From NCBI RefSeq assembly GCF_003426735.1, contig NZ_QVON01000009.1, positions 62,001 through 126,000 on the forward strand: 64,000 nucleotides of DNA. Reading direction: 5' to 3'. Shown here piece after piece: positions 35,489 to 44,331 of the stretch; the stretch's first letter is position 1; the number at the start of each line of letters is the position of its first letter. The translations under genes and the position numbers were made by a program. The notes beneath the pieces are model-generated. The model was not told the DNA's origin and did not search any database. It was given only the letters and a program-made list of their open reading frames with translations. Origin of the DNA: Arenibacter sp. P308M17. Its GTDB lineage: Bacteria > Bacteroidota > Bacteroidia > Flavobacteriales > Flavobacteriaceae.

Positions 35489-36016
35489 CTATTTGCTTTC
35501 GCTATCGTAGGTATTCCAATCTTTCTCCTTGTGTATATTGTCGCCAAAATATTTGGCTATTTTTAGGAAGGGTCCGGGCTTTTGATACCCCGGAACAGGA
35601 GAGAGCATATTCATTTTTTCATCCAGAAATATCGTCGTGGGATAACTCATTTTGCCCTGCATAAGTGCCGCCGCAAATTCATGATAGCCATTTCTGCCCG
35701 AAGGAACGAATTTAAAGGTTTTTCCTTTGAAAACAATAGGTTCCTTGCCTTCCCCATCCAACTTCACCATATAATAGTTTTTGGACATGTATTCGGCAAC
35801 TTCTGCATTCTGAAAGGTGTCCTTGTCCATTTTTTTACACCATCCACACCAGTCGGTATAGACGTCGATAAATATTTTCTTTGGATTTTTCTCCGTTTCG
35901 GCCAATTTGGCCGCTTCATCCCAGCTAAGCCATTTTACTTCCTGTGCCATACTACCTAAGGGCAAGATGGCAAGACAAAAAAGGATTGCTGTTTTTTTTA
36001 ATGATTTTACGACCAT
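35489..36016 (-). CDS. Secreted thioredoxin-fold protein with CGWC
   Basis: 175 residues from ATG 36016 (MVVKSLKKTAILFCLAILPL), giving a signal peptide with a cut after GSMAQ; the longer frame to 36049 adds an unlikely N-terminus. The motif DVYTDWCGWCKKMDKDTF holds redox-active cysteines (CGWC), and a later cis-Pro site is near KMSYPTTIFLDEK. Domain type resembles Thioredoxin_7. Likely reduces or forms disulfides in the periplasm. Divergent region with lysA's end lies close upstream (55 bp). Confidence 0.87.
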   Translation of the reverse strand: MVVKSLKKTAILFCLAILPLGSMAQEVKWLSWDEAAKLAETEKNPKKIFIDVYTDWCGWCKKMDKDTFQNAEVAEYMSKNYYMVKLDGEGKEPIVFKGKTFKFVPSGRNGYHEFAAALMQGKMSYPTTIFLDEKMNMLSPVPGYQKPGPFLKIAKYFGDNIHKEKDWNTYDSESK

Positions 36017-36071
36017 GATTTTAAGGGATTTGCCCAATAACATTATCAAAACTAACGAAAATTGGGCAACT

Positions 36072-37313
36072 TTATTTTGCTATTGCCTTTTCTTTAACAG
36101 TCGCGAATAGGTCCTGGACATCGACCTGGCTTTTGATCAGGTCTTCAAAAGTCTCCCTTTCCCTTATCAGGATTGCTTTTCCTTTATGCCATAAAACCTC
36201 GGGAGGTCTAAATCTTGAGTTGTAATTGCTTGCCATAGTGAAGCAGTAGGCACCTGCATTTTTAAAGCAAAGGATGTCCCCCTCGGAGATTTCATTGATG
36301 CGCTTGTTGCTTGCAAAGGTATCGGTCTCACAAATATAGCCTACCACGGAATAATAGCGTTCACGGCCGTCAGGATTTGAGATATTTTCAATGCTATGGA
36401 TGGCACCATAAAACATGGGACGGATAAGATGGTTGAAGCCGGAGTCCACACTTGCAAAAACGGTTGAAGTGGTCTGTTTTACCACATTTACTTTGGCCAA
36501 GAAAAAACCGGCCTCACTGACCAAAAATTTACCAGGCTCAAAAGCCAAGGTCAATTCCCTGCCATATTCCTTGCAAAAGGAGTTGAAACGTTTTCCCAAC
36601 TTCCTGCCCAATTCCTCAATATTGGTTTCAATATCCCCTTCCTTATAAGGAACTTTAAACCCACTTCCGAAGTCTATAAACTCAAGATCTTGGAAATTCT
36701 TCGCCGTTTCAAAAAGAATTTCTGAGGCGTAAAGGAATACATCGATATCCAAAATATCACTTCCGGTATGCATATGTATCCCATTAACCTTCATGTTGGT
36801 GAGATTAACGATTCGCAGTAAATGGGGTATTTGATGTATGCTGATGCCAAATTTGGAATCTATGTGCCCCACGGAGATTTTAGAATTTCCACCGGCCATT
36901 ACGTGCGGATTTATTCTAATACAAACAGGAATATCCGGATGCTTGCTACCAAATTGTTCCAAAATGGATAGGTTGTCAATGTTGATGCGCACGCCCAATT
37001 TCGCTGCCTCCTCAATTTCCTCCAAGGATACCCCATTTGGAGTAAATATAATGGAACTAGGCTCAAAACCGGCCATGAGTCCCAATTGAACCTCTTGTAT
37101 GGAAACGGTATCCAGGCCGCTTCCCAAACTGTTCATCAATTTTAAAATGGCAATATTGGAAAGTGCCTTTGTGGCGTAATTTAATTGTAGTTTTTTTACA
37201 TCCTTAAATGCATTGGTCAGTCTTTGGAACTGGGAAATTATTTTTTCGGAATCGTATACATAGACTGGGTCACCGTAAGTTTTTGCTATCTTTAATAGGT
37301 CAGTGTTTCGCAT
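36072..37313 (-). CDS. lysA: Diaminopimelate decarboxylase
   Basis: A 413-residue fold-type III PLP enzyme. Lys49 in NYATKALSN binds PLP; HMHTGSDI and FIDFGSGFKVPY follow, with phosphate-binding Gly residues; the dimer-supplied CETDTFASNK and AGAYCFTMASNYNSR are at the C-terminal part, matching DapDC. It removes CO2 from meso-diaminopimelate to make lysine. dapD at 57866 is in the same window but unlinked. A good promoter lies at 37330-37360. Confidence 0.95.
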   Translation of the reverse strand: MRNTDLLKIAKTYGDPVYVYDSEKIISQFQRLTNAFKDVKKLQLNYATKALSNIAILKLMNSLGSGLDTVSIQEVQLGLMAGFEPSSIIFTPNGVSLEEIEEAAKLGVRINIDNLSILEQFGSKHPDIPVCIRINPHVMAGGNSKISVGHIDSKFGISIHQIPHLLRIVNLTNMKVNGIHMHTGSDILDIDVFLYASEILFETAKNFQDLEFIDFGSGFKVPYKEGDIETNIEELGRKLGKRFNSFCKEYGRELTLAFEPGKFLVSEAGFFLAKVNVVKQTTSTVFASVDSGFNHLIRPMFYGAIHSIENISNPDGRERYYSVVGYICETDTFASNKRINEISEGDILCFKNAGAYCFTMASNYNSRFRPPEVLWHKGKAILIRERETFEDLIKSQVDVQDLFATVKEKAIAK

Positions 37314-37329
37314 TGTTCAATATTTTGTG

Positions 37330-37360
37330 CAAATTTAGACTACTTATTGTCTTTGAGCAA
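37330..37360 (-). promoter_or_regulatory. Promoter of lysA
   Basis: On the minus strand TTG (37358-37360, inside TTTG) is followed after 20 nt by TAAATTTG (37330-37337). This is one of the best matches to the Bacteroidota promoter consensus in the window. The leader is about 10 nt. Confidence 0.75.
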
Positions 37361-37514
37361 AAATATATAGCAATATTTGAAAAATGTAACATATTGTTAA
37401 TTATATAACAATCATTGACTCTTCCATGTGTAATCAATGGAATTTCTAGAGGCAGAGCTAGGATGTAATGTAGGGGGGTAGCCGTTATACATGGAATTGC
37501 AATATTTTGTCCTG

Positions 37515-37522
37515 TATCTTTG
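37515..37522 (+). promoter_or_regulatory. Probable -7 element (TATCTTTG) of the LON-domain gene
   Basis: TATCTTTG matches TAnnTTTG; start of transcription would be near 37529, close to the left arm of the hairpin at 37524-37565. Confidence 0.55.
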
Positions 37523-37523
37523 T

Positions 37524-37565
37524 AACGCAGTGGACTTGCTTTCCATACCTCGTCCGCACTGCGTT
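37524..37565 (+). promoter_or_regulatory. Inverted repeat at the start of the LON-domain transcript
   Basis: AACGCAGTGGAC (37524-37535) pairs with GTCCGCACTGCGTT (37552-37565) apart from bulged bases, around a 16-nt loop. It sits directly after the TATCTTTG element and before the ATG at 37611, so it may be an operator or a leader hairpin. Confidence 0.55.
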
Positions 37566-37610
37566 GGGCTGGTTCATTTCTTGGTCCGTTGTAATTTTAA
37601 ATAAAAACTT

Positions 37611-38249
37611 ATGCTGTTACCCTTATTTCCTTTACCGTCCGTATTTTTTCAGGAAGAAATCGTAGCCCTTCACATTTTTGAGGAGCGTTACAAACAATTA
37701 ATTAGGGATGTACGGGAAGAGTCCAGTAATTTTGGGGTTCCTGTATATATTGATGGCGAAATGACGTACGGCACTGAACTGGAATTAAAGGAAATTGTAA
37801 AAACCTATGATACAGGGGAAATGGATATAGTATGTGTTGGCCGGCGCCTCTTTAAAATAAATACTTTCCAAAAAAATATGGACGGTAAGTTGTACGCTGG
37901 GGGCGATGTGGAATTTTTACCTTATTATGATGACAGCGTCAAAACCTTAAAGGAGAATGTCCTTGGTCTTGTCATGGAGCTTTATGGTTTAATGGATGTA
38001 TCCATTTTAGGTCTAACAGCAGGGAATTTTGATATTTATCAATTGATTCATAAGATAGGGCTTTCCCTTGCCCAGGAATACAAACTCCTGAAAATGGCCT
38101 ATAAAAGTGAACGCCTGTTGTTCATCAAAGCTCATTTAACAAATACTATTCAAGTTTTGAAGCAGGTAAACCAATCAAAGGAAATGATAGGGATGAACGG
38201 ACATTTCAAAAATTTCGACCCTATAGACTTTAAGGATTTTAAAATGTAA
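37611..38249 (+). CDS. LON substrate-binding-domain protein
   Basis: A 212-residue cytoplasmic protein made of the Lon N-terminal substrate-binding domain alone. The N-terminus LLPLFPLPSVFFQEEIVALH with IFEERYKQLIRDV is typical, and the C-terminal helical part (YKLLKMAYKSERLLFIKAHL) follows. No ATPase or protease domain is present. Similar stand-alone LON-domain proteins are common, with unknown function. The promoter region carries a strong inverted repeat. Confidence 0.87.
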   Translation: MLLPLFPLPSVFFQEEIVALHIFEERYKQLIRDVREESSNFGVPVYIDGEMTYGTELELKEIVKTYDTGEMDIVCVGRRLFKINTFQKNMDGKLYAGGDVEFLPYYDDSVKTLKENVLGLVMELYGLMDVSILGLTAGNFDIYQLIHKIGLSLAQEYKLLKMAYKSERLLFIKAHLTNTIQVLKQVNQSKEMIGMNGHFKNFDPIDFKDFKM

Positions 38250-38493
38250 TGGCAGGCAGCATGGCTTGATTGGGCATTAGGTTAATGGTAAGTTGAAAAG
38301 GTCTTCCATATGGTAAACTATTGCAATTGCGCCCTTAGCTAATAGTTGTTGTTAGGGTGGTATTTCTTTGATTTCCGTTTAAAAGTGGTGCAATTTCTCC
38401 ATAGCCGGCACACTGTATTTTCTGTTTTATTTAATTAGGGTAAATCCGCTGTGTTTCCTATTTTTGCAACTCAACAAATAGAACCTTCAATTT
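38250..38493. other. Intergenic region before sucC
   Basis: 244 bp with no gene; promoter element TATTTTTG at 38459-38466. No terminator was identified after the LON-domain gene. Confidence 0.45.
38459..38466 (+). promoter_or_regulatory. Probable -7 element (TATTTTTG) of sucC
   Basis: TATTTTTG matches TAnnTTTG and lies 27 bp before the sucC ATG at 38494. Confidence 0.6.
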
Positions 38494-39687
38494 ATGAACC
38501 TTCACGAATATCAAGGAAAAGAGATTTTAGCGAGCTTTGGAGTACGCATTCAACGCGGTTTAGTGGCTTATAATGCCAAGGAAGCAGTAGATGCTGCCAA
38601 ACAATTGACCCAGGAGACCGGAACCGGTTGGCACGTAATCAAGGCCCAGGTTCATGCAGGAGGCAGGGGAAAAGGAGGAGGAGTAAAATTGGCAAAGAAC
38701 TTGCGTGAGGTAGAAGATATTGCAGGGGCGATCATTGGGATGAATTTAATAACCCCTCAAACTTCGGCAGAAGGTAAAAAAGTACATAAAGTTTTGATTG
38801 CCGAGGATGTTTATTACCCCGGGGACAGCGAAACTAGTGAATTTTACATGTCCGTTTTATTGAACAGGGCCGCTGGAAGAAATATGATCATGTACTCTAC
38901 CGAAGGTGGAATGGATATAGAAGAGGTTGCGGAAAAAACGCCCCATCTAATTTTTACCGAGGAAATAAATCCGGCCACTGGTCTATTGCCCTTTCAAGCA
39001 AGGAAGATAGCCTTTAACTTGGGACTTTCGGGGACGGCTTTTAAGGAAATGACCAAGTTTGTTACCAGTTTATATAAGGCCTATGTGGAGAGTGATGCCA
39101 GTTTATTCGAAATAAATCCGGTCCTTAAGACCTCCGATGATAAGATTATGGCCGTGGATGCCAAGGTGTCCATTGATGATAATGCACTTTTTAGAAGAAA
39201 GCAATATGCTGAAATGCGCGATTTATTGGAGGAAAATCCAATTGAGGTAGAGGCAAGGGCCGTAGGACTAAATTATGTTGACCTGGATGGAAATGTGGGC
39301 TGTATGGTGAACGGTGCGGGATTGGCAATGGCTACCATGGACCTTATTAAAATGGCAGGTGGTGAACCGGCCAACTTCTTGGATGTAGGTGGAACCGCCG
39401 ATGCCAAAAGGGTTGAAGAAGCTTTCAGGATTATTTTGAAGGATCCTGCCGTTAAATGCATCCTAATAAACATCTTTGGTGGTATTGTGCGTTGCGATCG
39501 TGTAGCGCAAGGGGTAGTGGATGCCTACAAAAATATGGGCGATGCTATAAAAGTGCCTATCATAGTAAGATTACAGGGTACCAATGCCGAATTGGCCAAG
39601 GAAATTATTGATAATTCGGGGTTGGCCGTACATTCTGCCGTGCAGTTTCAAGAAGCTGCCGATAAGGTGAAGGCCGTATTGGCATAA
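38494..39687 (+). CDS. sucC: Succinate-CoA ligase (ADP-forming) beta subunit
   Basis: A 397-residue ATP-grasp enzyme subunit. Start MNLHEYQGKEILASFGVRIQ is the standard SucC N-terminus; VKAQVHAGGRGKGGGVKLAK binds ATP; FEINPVLKTSDDKIMAVDAK and NFLDVGGTADAKRVEEAF complete the family pattern, with GGIVRCDRVAQGVV near the C-terminus. It interconverts succinyl-CoA and succinate with ATP formation in the TCA cycle. sucD is not adjacent, as often in Bacteroidota. Confidence 0.97.
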   Translation: MNLHEYQGKEILASFGVRIQRGLVAYNAKEAVDAAKQLTQETGTGWHVIKAQVHAGGRGKGGGVKLAKNLREVEDIAGAIIGMNLITPQTSAEGKKVHKVLIAEDVYYPGDSETSEFYMSVLLNRAAGRNMIMYSTEGGMDIEEVAEKTPHLIFTEEINPATGLLPFQARKIAFNLGLSGTAFKEMTKFVTSLYKAYVESDASLFEINPVLKTSDDKIMAVDAKVSIDDNALFRRKQYAEMRDLLEENPIEVEARAVGLNYVDLDGNVGCMVNGAGLAMATMDLIKMAGGEPANFLDVGGTADAKRVEEAFRIILKDPAVKCILINIFGGIVRCDRVAQGVVDAYKNMGDAIKVPIIVRLQGTNAELAKEIIDNSGLAVHSAVQFQEAADKVKAVLA

Positions 39688-39708
39688 TATTAATAGATTA
39701 TAAAAAAC

Positions 39709-39741
39709 CAAAGGCAGTACTTCTAAAGTGCTGCCTTTTTT
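39709..39741 (+). terminator. Terminator after sucC
   Basis: AAGGCAGTACT (39711-39721) pairs with AGTGCTGCCTT (39727 on) with one G-U pair and is followed by a T run. Also suited to the convergent DUF1456 gene. Confidence 0.85.
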
Positions 39742-39764
39742 ATGTCAATTGGTCTGACGAAGTA

Positions 39765-40133
39765 TCAGGGCTTTTTTTTGTTCTTGTATTTTACGGGACT
39801 AATGTCATGGTCCTTCTTCTTTTTTTGTTGCTCCTTGAATCCCAGTTTTTGATACGCTTTAAAAATGGGGGCCTTTTTTGGTTTGGGCAGGGATAATTTT
39901 GGGTCTTTGGGGTTTTCCTTGGTCCCACGATAATGTATCACCAATCCATTTAAGAAATTACGCAAAATTTGGTCGCCACATTCTACATAGTTGGGGTGGT
40001 CCTCTTTTCTGAAAAATGCACCCAACTCACTTTTTGTAATTTTAAAATCGACCAATTTTAAAATTTCTACAATTTCATCATCCCTTAATTTTAAGGCAAC
40101 CCTTAACTTTTTAAGCACATCATTATTGGTCAT
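39765..40133 (-). CDS. DUF1456 (YehS-like) protein
   Basis: 122 residues from ATG 40133 (MTNNDVLKKLRVALKLRDDE); the upstream extension to 40193 is unlikely. It shows two repeats of the DUF1456 helical unit: LKKLRVALKLRDDEIVEILK with SELGAFFRKEDHPNY, and CGDQILRNFLNGL. A Lys-rich tail follows. Function is unknown; possibly nucleic acid-binding. A TAGCTTTG promoter element is at 40219-40226. Confidence 0.85.
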   Translation of the reverse strand: MTNNDVLKKLRVALKLRDDEIVEILKLVDFKITKSELGAFFRKEDHPNYVECGDQILRNFLNGLVIHYRGTKENPKDPKLSLPKPKKAPIFKAYQKLGFKEQQKKKKDHDISPVKYKNKKKP

Positions 40134-40218
40134 ATGGTAAATTTTTTCACAAGATATTACAAAAAATACGATGTAGTACCAGTTTCGGAACACTTTCCTA
40201 CATCCGGGGACCGGAAAT

Positions 40219-40226
40219 CAAAGCTA
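40219..40226 (-). promoter_or_regulatory. Probable -7 element (TAGCTTTG) of the DUF1456 gene
   Basis: Minus-strand TAGCTTTG matches TAnnTTTG; leader about 80 nt. The TerB-like gene begins 31 bp away on the other strand. Confidence 0.45.
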
Positions 40227-40257
40227 TTTAATGTAACTTAGTGTTAAACTGTAATTT

Positions 40258-40659
40258 ATGAGTACATATCTGGAGAAGTTGGGCATTCTTTCCCAAATGA
40301 TCTCTTTTGCTAAAGCAGATAAGGAGATCAAGGATTCGGAGTATGATTTTTTATTGGGCGTGGCACAACAATTGGAGATCGATAAGGAAACCTTCGATTC
40401 CCTTTTTCATAAAAAAATGGGCAAGGTCGTACTTCAATCCGAGGCGGAGCGTATCCTACAGTTTCATAGGTTGGTACTGCTCATGAATGTGGACAGGGAA
40501 CAGCGCCTGGCCGAAATTGAACAGTTACATAATATAGGACTGGGGTTTGGACTTCCCCAAGCGGCCATAGAGCAGGTGCTTACCGTTATGCACAATTATC
40601 CGGACAAAGTGGTTCCTCCGGCTGTATTGATCAATATATTCAAAGCCTATAATAATTAA
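40258..40659 (+). CDS. TerB-like helical protein
   Basis: A 133-residue cytoplasmic protein of all-helical TerB type (ISFAKADKEIKDSEYDFLLG, EQLHNIGLGFGLPQAAIEQV). The family binds metals in some members and is widely found outside tellurite resistance; no other ter genes are nearby, so no tellurite role is inferred. The hsp20 gene follows 122 bp later with palindromic sites in between. Confidence 0.8.
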   Translation: MSTYLEKLGILSQMISFAKADKEIKDSEYDFLLGVAQQLEIDKETFDSLFHKKMGKVVLQSEAERILQFHRLVLLMNVDREQRLAEIEQLHNIGLGFGLPQAAIEQVLTVMHNYPDKVVPPAVLINIFKAYNN

Positions 40660-40664
40660 AAAGA

Positions 40665-40707
40665 GACACAATGTCTTGTTATTGTTTTAAATACATGACA
40701 TAATGTC
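40665..40707. promoter_or_regulatory. Paired GACAnAATGTC sites upstream of hsp20
   Basis: GACACAATGTC (40665-40675) and GACATAATGTC (40697-40707) are near-perfect dyads (GACA-N3-TGTC), and both are followed by TT. Their centres are 32 bp apart, about three helical turns. They lie 75-120 bp upstream of the hsp20 ATG. Probably operators for a heat-shock or stress regulator; the protein is not known. Confidence 0.55.
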
Positions 40708-40781
40708 TTAATTATGCCTTCGGTACACCATTTGCCTATTAGCTCATGAGAAATTAATGTATAACTTAAAATATAAAAGTC

Positions 40782-41207
40782 ATGAGTCTAGTAAAAAGAA
40801 ACCATGTTATTTTTCCATCCTTAATGAACGAATTCTTAAGTCCGGATTGGTTTGGTGGCGTAGATAACTTTAAACAAAGCGTACCGGCCGCCAATGTTAA
40901 GGAAACCGAAACCGAATACGTGTTGGAACTGGCCATACCCGGAAGGAAAAAAGAAGATTTCAATGTTGAAATCGACAATGACATCCTAACCATTTCCTCC
41001 GAAGTAAAAAGTGGGGAAAACAAGGAAGGGGATGGATATACCAGAAGGGAATTTACTTATTCTTCCTTTAAAAGAGTGTTCAGTTTGCCCGAAACCATTT
41101 CCTTGGATAAAATTAACGCTTCCTATGAAGATGGAATCCTGAAATTTGTCCTTCCCAAAAAGGAAGAGGCATTGCCAAAGCCTAAAAGGCTAATTGAAAT
41201 AGCTTAA
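40782..41207 (+). CDS. Hsp20 / alpha-crystallin small heat-shock protein
   Basis: A 141-residue ATP-independent chaperone. The alpha-crystallin domain is clear: VKETETEYVLELAIPGRKKE, FNVEIDNDILTISSE, and SLPETISLDKINASYEDGIL; a C-terminal LPK-type tail follows. Binds unfolded proteins under stress. It starts at ATG 40782 and is preceded by the twin palindromic sites. A hairpin terminator with a GAAA loop follows. Confidence 0.95.
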   Translation: MSLVKRNHVIFPSLMNEFLSPDWFGGVDNFKQSVPAANVKETETEYVLELAIPGRKKEDFNVEIDNDILTISSEVKSGENKEGDGYTRREFTYSSFKRVFSLPETISLDKINASYEDGILKFVLPKKEEALPKPKRLIEIA

Positions 41208-41233
41208 GTTTAATTGGTTGGTTGATTGTAATG

Positions 41234-41262
41234 GCGCTTCGAGAAATCGAAGCGCTATTTTT
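41234..41262 (+). terminator. Terminator with GAAA tetraloop between hsp20 and uvrB
   Basis: GCGCTTCGA (41234-41242) and TCGAAGCGC (41247-41255) pair perfectly around GAAA; a short T run follows. It lies between convergent genes. Confidence 0.8.
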
Positions 41263-41307
41263 GTAATAAATCTAAAGTCAGTCATGATTTTGTGTGACAG
41301 GAGTATA

Positions 41308-43296
41308 TTATTCCTGTTCCTGAAGCGATTTAATTTCGTCCCTTAACTTGGCAGCTTGCATAAAATCCAGATCTTTTGCCGCTTTTTCCATGGCCTTTCG
41401 TTTGTCCCGTATCATTTTCTCCCTTTGTTCCTTGGTAAGATATAATAAGTCGGGCTCCGCGGCCTTCATTTCTTCTTTTTCAAAATGATAGGTGGAGACT
41501 GAATTTTTGGCCAAAACACTGTCCAGATTTTTGTTCAGTGCGGTGGGCGTAATATTATTATTAAGATTATAAGCCGTCTGTTTTTCGCGTCTATAGTTGG
41601 TCTCGTCTATTGTTTTTTGCATGCTATTGGTAATTTTATCCGCATACATTATCGCTTTTCCATTTAGGTTTCTGGCAGCACGGCCAACGGTCTGGGTGAG
41701 GGATCTTGCACTTCTTAGAAAACCCTCCTTATCGGCATCCAATATGGCCACCAGGGAGACTTCGGGTAGATCCAGGCCTTCCCTTAATAAATTCACCCCA
41801 ATGAGTACGTCAAAAACTCCTTTGCGCAGATCCTGCATAATTTCTACCCGCTCCAAAGTGTCCACGTCACTATGAATATACCGACAGCGGACATTTATTC
41901 TGGTTAAATATTTGGCCAATTCTTCCGCCATTCGTTTGGTAAGGGTAGTGACCAAGGTGCGTTCATCCTTTTCCACCCTCAACTGGATCTCCTCAATTAG
42001 ATCATCAATTTGGTTCAGGCTTGGACGGATCTCTATAATAGGGTCCAATAGGCCGGTCGGCCTAATTACTTGCTCCACATAAACCCCTTGGCTCAATGCC
42101 AGTTCGTAATCGGCCGGGGTAGCGCTGACATAGATAACCTGATTTTGAAGCGCTTCAAACTCCTCAAATTTTAAGGGTCTGTTGTCCATCGCAGCTGGCA
42201 ATCGGAATCCGTACTCCACCAAATTTTCCTTTCTGGACCTATCGCCGCCATACATGGCGTGTACCTGTGGGATGGTAACGTGGCTTTCATCCACCACCAT
42301 TAAATAATCCTTTGGAAAATAGTCCAACAAGCAGAATGGTCTGGTGCCCGGTTCCCTTCCGTCCAGATACCTGGAATAGTTTTCGATCCCTGAGCAATAT
42401 CCCAGTTCCCGTATCATCTCCAAGTCGAAATTTGTACGTTCTTCCAGTCGTTTTGCTTCCAAGTGTTTCCCAATTTCCTTAAAATAGGATACCTGCAGCA
42501 CCATATCCTCCTGAATGAGGTGGATGGCATTCTGTAAAACATCCGGGGAGGTCACGAACATATTGGCGGGGTATATATTTAGTTGTTGGTACTTTTCCAA
42601 TATTTTGTTCTTATATGGGTCAAAGGCTTCTATTTCCTCTATTTCATCCCCAAAAAAATGAATTCTGAAGGCATGGTCGGCATAACTTGGAAAAACGTCC
42701 ACTACATCGCCCTTTACCCTAAAATTACCGTTCTTAAAATCGGCAGTCGTTCTGGAGTAAAGGCTTTGTACCAGTTGATGTAGGAATTTGGTCCTTGGAA
42801 TTATCTGATCCTTTTCTATTCCTATGACATTTTTCTGAAATTCCACTGGATTTCCGATGCCGTACAAACAGGAAACCGATGCCACGACCAGGATATCCCT
42901 TCTGCCGGACAATAGGGATGATGTGGCGCTCAAGCGCAGTTTTTCAATATCTTCGTTAATGGAAAGATCCTTTTCTATATAAGTGCCACTTGAGGGTATA
43001 TAAGCTTCGGGTTGATAGTAATCGTAGTAGGAGACAAAATATTCAACGGCATTCTCTGGAAAAAACTGTTTAAATTCCGAGTATAATTGGGCCGCAAGGG
43101 TTTTATTATGAGCCAATACCAGGGTAGGTCGTTGCACTTGTTCTATAACATTGGCAACGGTAAAGGTTTTTCCGGACCCCGTAACCCCCAAAAGGGTTTG
43201 ATAACGCTCATCGGTCTCCAGGCCCTCTGTTAATTGTTTAATAGCTTTTGGCTGATCGCCCGTAGGTTTATAATCGGAAACAACTTTAAATTTCAT
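41308..43296 (-). CDS. uvrB: UvrABC excision nuclease subunit B
   Basis: 662 residues from ATG 43296 (MKFKVVSDYKPTGDQPKAIK); the longer frame to 43362 is not supported by the family N-terminus. Walker A LLGVTGSGKT at about 35-44, the beta-hairpin region YYDYYQPEAYIPSSGTYIEK, the SF2 helicase segments MVVDESHVTIPQV (DESH) and TLTKRMAEELAKYL, QTVGRAARNLNGKAIMYAD, and the C-terminal UVR domain that ends in RDEIKSLQEQE. Role: damage verification and loading of UvrC in nucleotide excision repair. Confidence 0.98.
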   Translation of the reverse strand: MKFKVVSDYKPTGDQPKAIKQLTEGLETDERYQTLLGVTGSGKTFTVANVIEQVQRPTLVLAHNKTLAAQLYSEFKQFFPENAVEYFVSYYDYYQPEAYIPSSGTYIEKDLSINEDIEKLRLSATSSLLSGRRDILVVASVSCLYGIGNPVEFQKNVIGIEKDQIIPRTKFLHQLVQSLYSRTTADFKNGNFRVKGDVVDVFPSYADHAFRIHFFGDEIEEIEAFDPYKNKILEKYQQLNIYPANMFVTSPDVLQNAIHLIQEDMVLQVSYFKEIGKHLEAKRLEERTNFDLEMIRELGYCSGIENYSRYLDGREPGTRPFCLLDYFPKDYLMVVDESHVTIPQVHAMYGGDRSRKENLVEYGFRLPAAMDNRPLKFEEFEALQNQVIYVSATPADYELALSQGVYVEQVIRPTGLLDPIIEIRPSLNQIDDLIEEIQLRVEKDERTLVTTLTKRMAEELAKYLTRINVRCRYIHSDVDTLERVEIMQDLRKGVFDVLIGVNLLREGLDLPEVSLVAILDADKEGFLRSARSLTQTVGRAARNLNGKAIMYADKITNSMQKTIDETNYRREKQTAYNLNNNITPTALNKNLDSVLAKNSVSTYHFEKEEMKAAEPDLLYLTKEQREKMIRDKRKAMEKAAKDLDFMQAAKLRDEIKSLQEQE

Positions 43297-43478
43297 GGGT
43301 AAGGTTTTCAGGTACTTCTGTAATATGATCTTTTTCCCAGCGGGGCAACAATAAAAAATCACATTCGTTTTATGACCTAAAATTAATAAATAGCCGGCAA
43401 TACTGAGGAGCTTCGGTAACTATTTATAGCTATTATTCCATACTTTGTGGTAAAGCACCTAACTATTGGAAGTTAACT

Positions 43479-44312
43479 TTACAAATCACGTTTCCTCAGC
43501 AGGGCGTAAGAAAGATATATGAAAATTGCGGTCCAGCATCCCACTATCAAAATTTCATAAGAATGCACGGCATAGTCCTTATGGAATTGTTCCCCCACCT
43601 GTTCTACCATACTTTGTACGGCTTTAAATCTGGATACCGGCTCTTTAATAAGGTTGCCCATAGATTCCAGAGGGAGGAATTTCATGACCGAGGCCGAAGC
43701 TTCCTTGCCGGCCAGCCACCATACCAAAAAACGGATACCCAAATTTTCAATGGCAAACCATATAATTAAAAAGCCCAAGGCAAAGGCAGAGCGTTTTACC
43801 AAAATCCCAAGGAAAAGGCAGAAGGAGAAGAACCCCAATAGCTTGAAAAAATAGGCCAAGACATATTCCAAATCCGAAAAAATGATGGATAACTCCGTGA
43901 AATCGGAATAAAAAAGCCCTAAAACCAATGAGACAATAAAGACAAAAAGGGTGGAAATTACAGAAAAGGCAAAAACGGCCAAAAATTTTGAGGCGATGAA
44001 TTCCTTCTTGCTCAGTCCATCTATTAAATTCTGCTTCAAGGTCTTATTGCTGTATTCATTGGCCATCATAGAGACAATAACGATGGCAAAAAAGAGTTTC
44101 AATCCACTCGCAATCCAGGTATTCAGGTGCCATATATAAGGAAAATTAAAGATACCCTGTTCGGCCACATGGAACTGTATGGGGCCTATGTCAAATTTTA
44201 TAGCGGCCAACAATGCCATACATAGGATAAGAACGAAATAAGCAATGATCAGGATCTTACTTGCATTATTGTTCCATAATTTTATAAACTCTATCTGTAA
44301 TAAGCGTACCAT
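43479..44312 (-). CDS. ABC-2-type transporter permease
   Basis: A 277-residue membrane protein with about six helices (for example VISTLFVFIVSLVLGLFY and KLLGFFSFCLFLGILVK). Segment MANEYSNKTLKQNLIDGLSK is the ABC-2 coupling loop. It follows its ATPase partner by 19 bp, so together they form a transporter for export of an unknown substrate (drug, lipid or bacteriocin-like). Confidence 0.88.
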   Translation of the reverse strand: MVRLLQIEFIKLWNNNASKILIIAYFVLILCMALLAAIKFDIGPIQFHVAEQGIFNFPYIWHLNTWIASGLKLFFAIVIVSMMANEYSNKTLKQNLIDGLSKKEFIASKFLAVFAFSVISTLFVFIVSLVLGLFYSDFTELSIIFSDLEYVLAYFFKLLGFFSFCLFLGILVKRSAFALGFLIIWFAIENLGIRFLVWWLAGKEASASVMKFLPLESMGNLIKEPVSRFKAVQSMVEQVGEQFHKDYAVHSYEILIVGCWTAIFIYLSYALLRKRDL

Positions 44313-44331
44313 ATTTTATGCTTTTGGGGTA

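Noticed and set aside
40258-40659. Tellurite resistance locus
   Set aside because: Only one TerB-like gene and no terZABCDEF neighbours; TerB folds occur widely without tellurite function.
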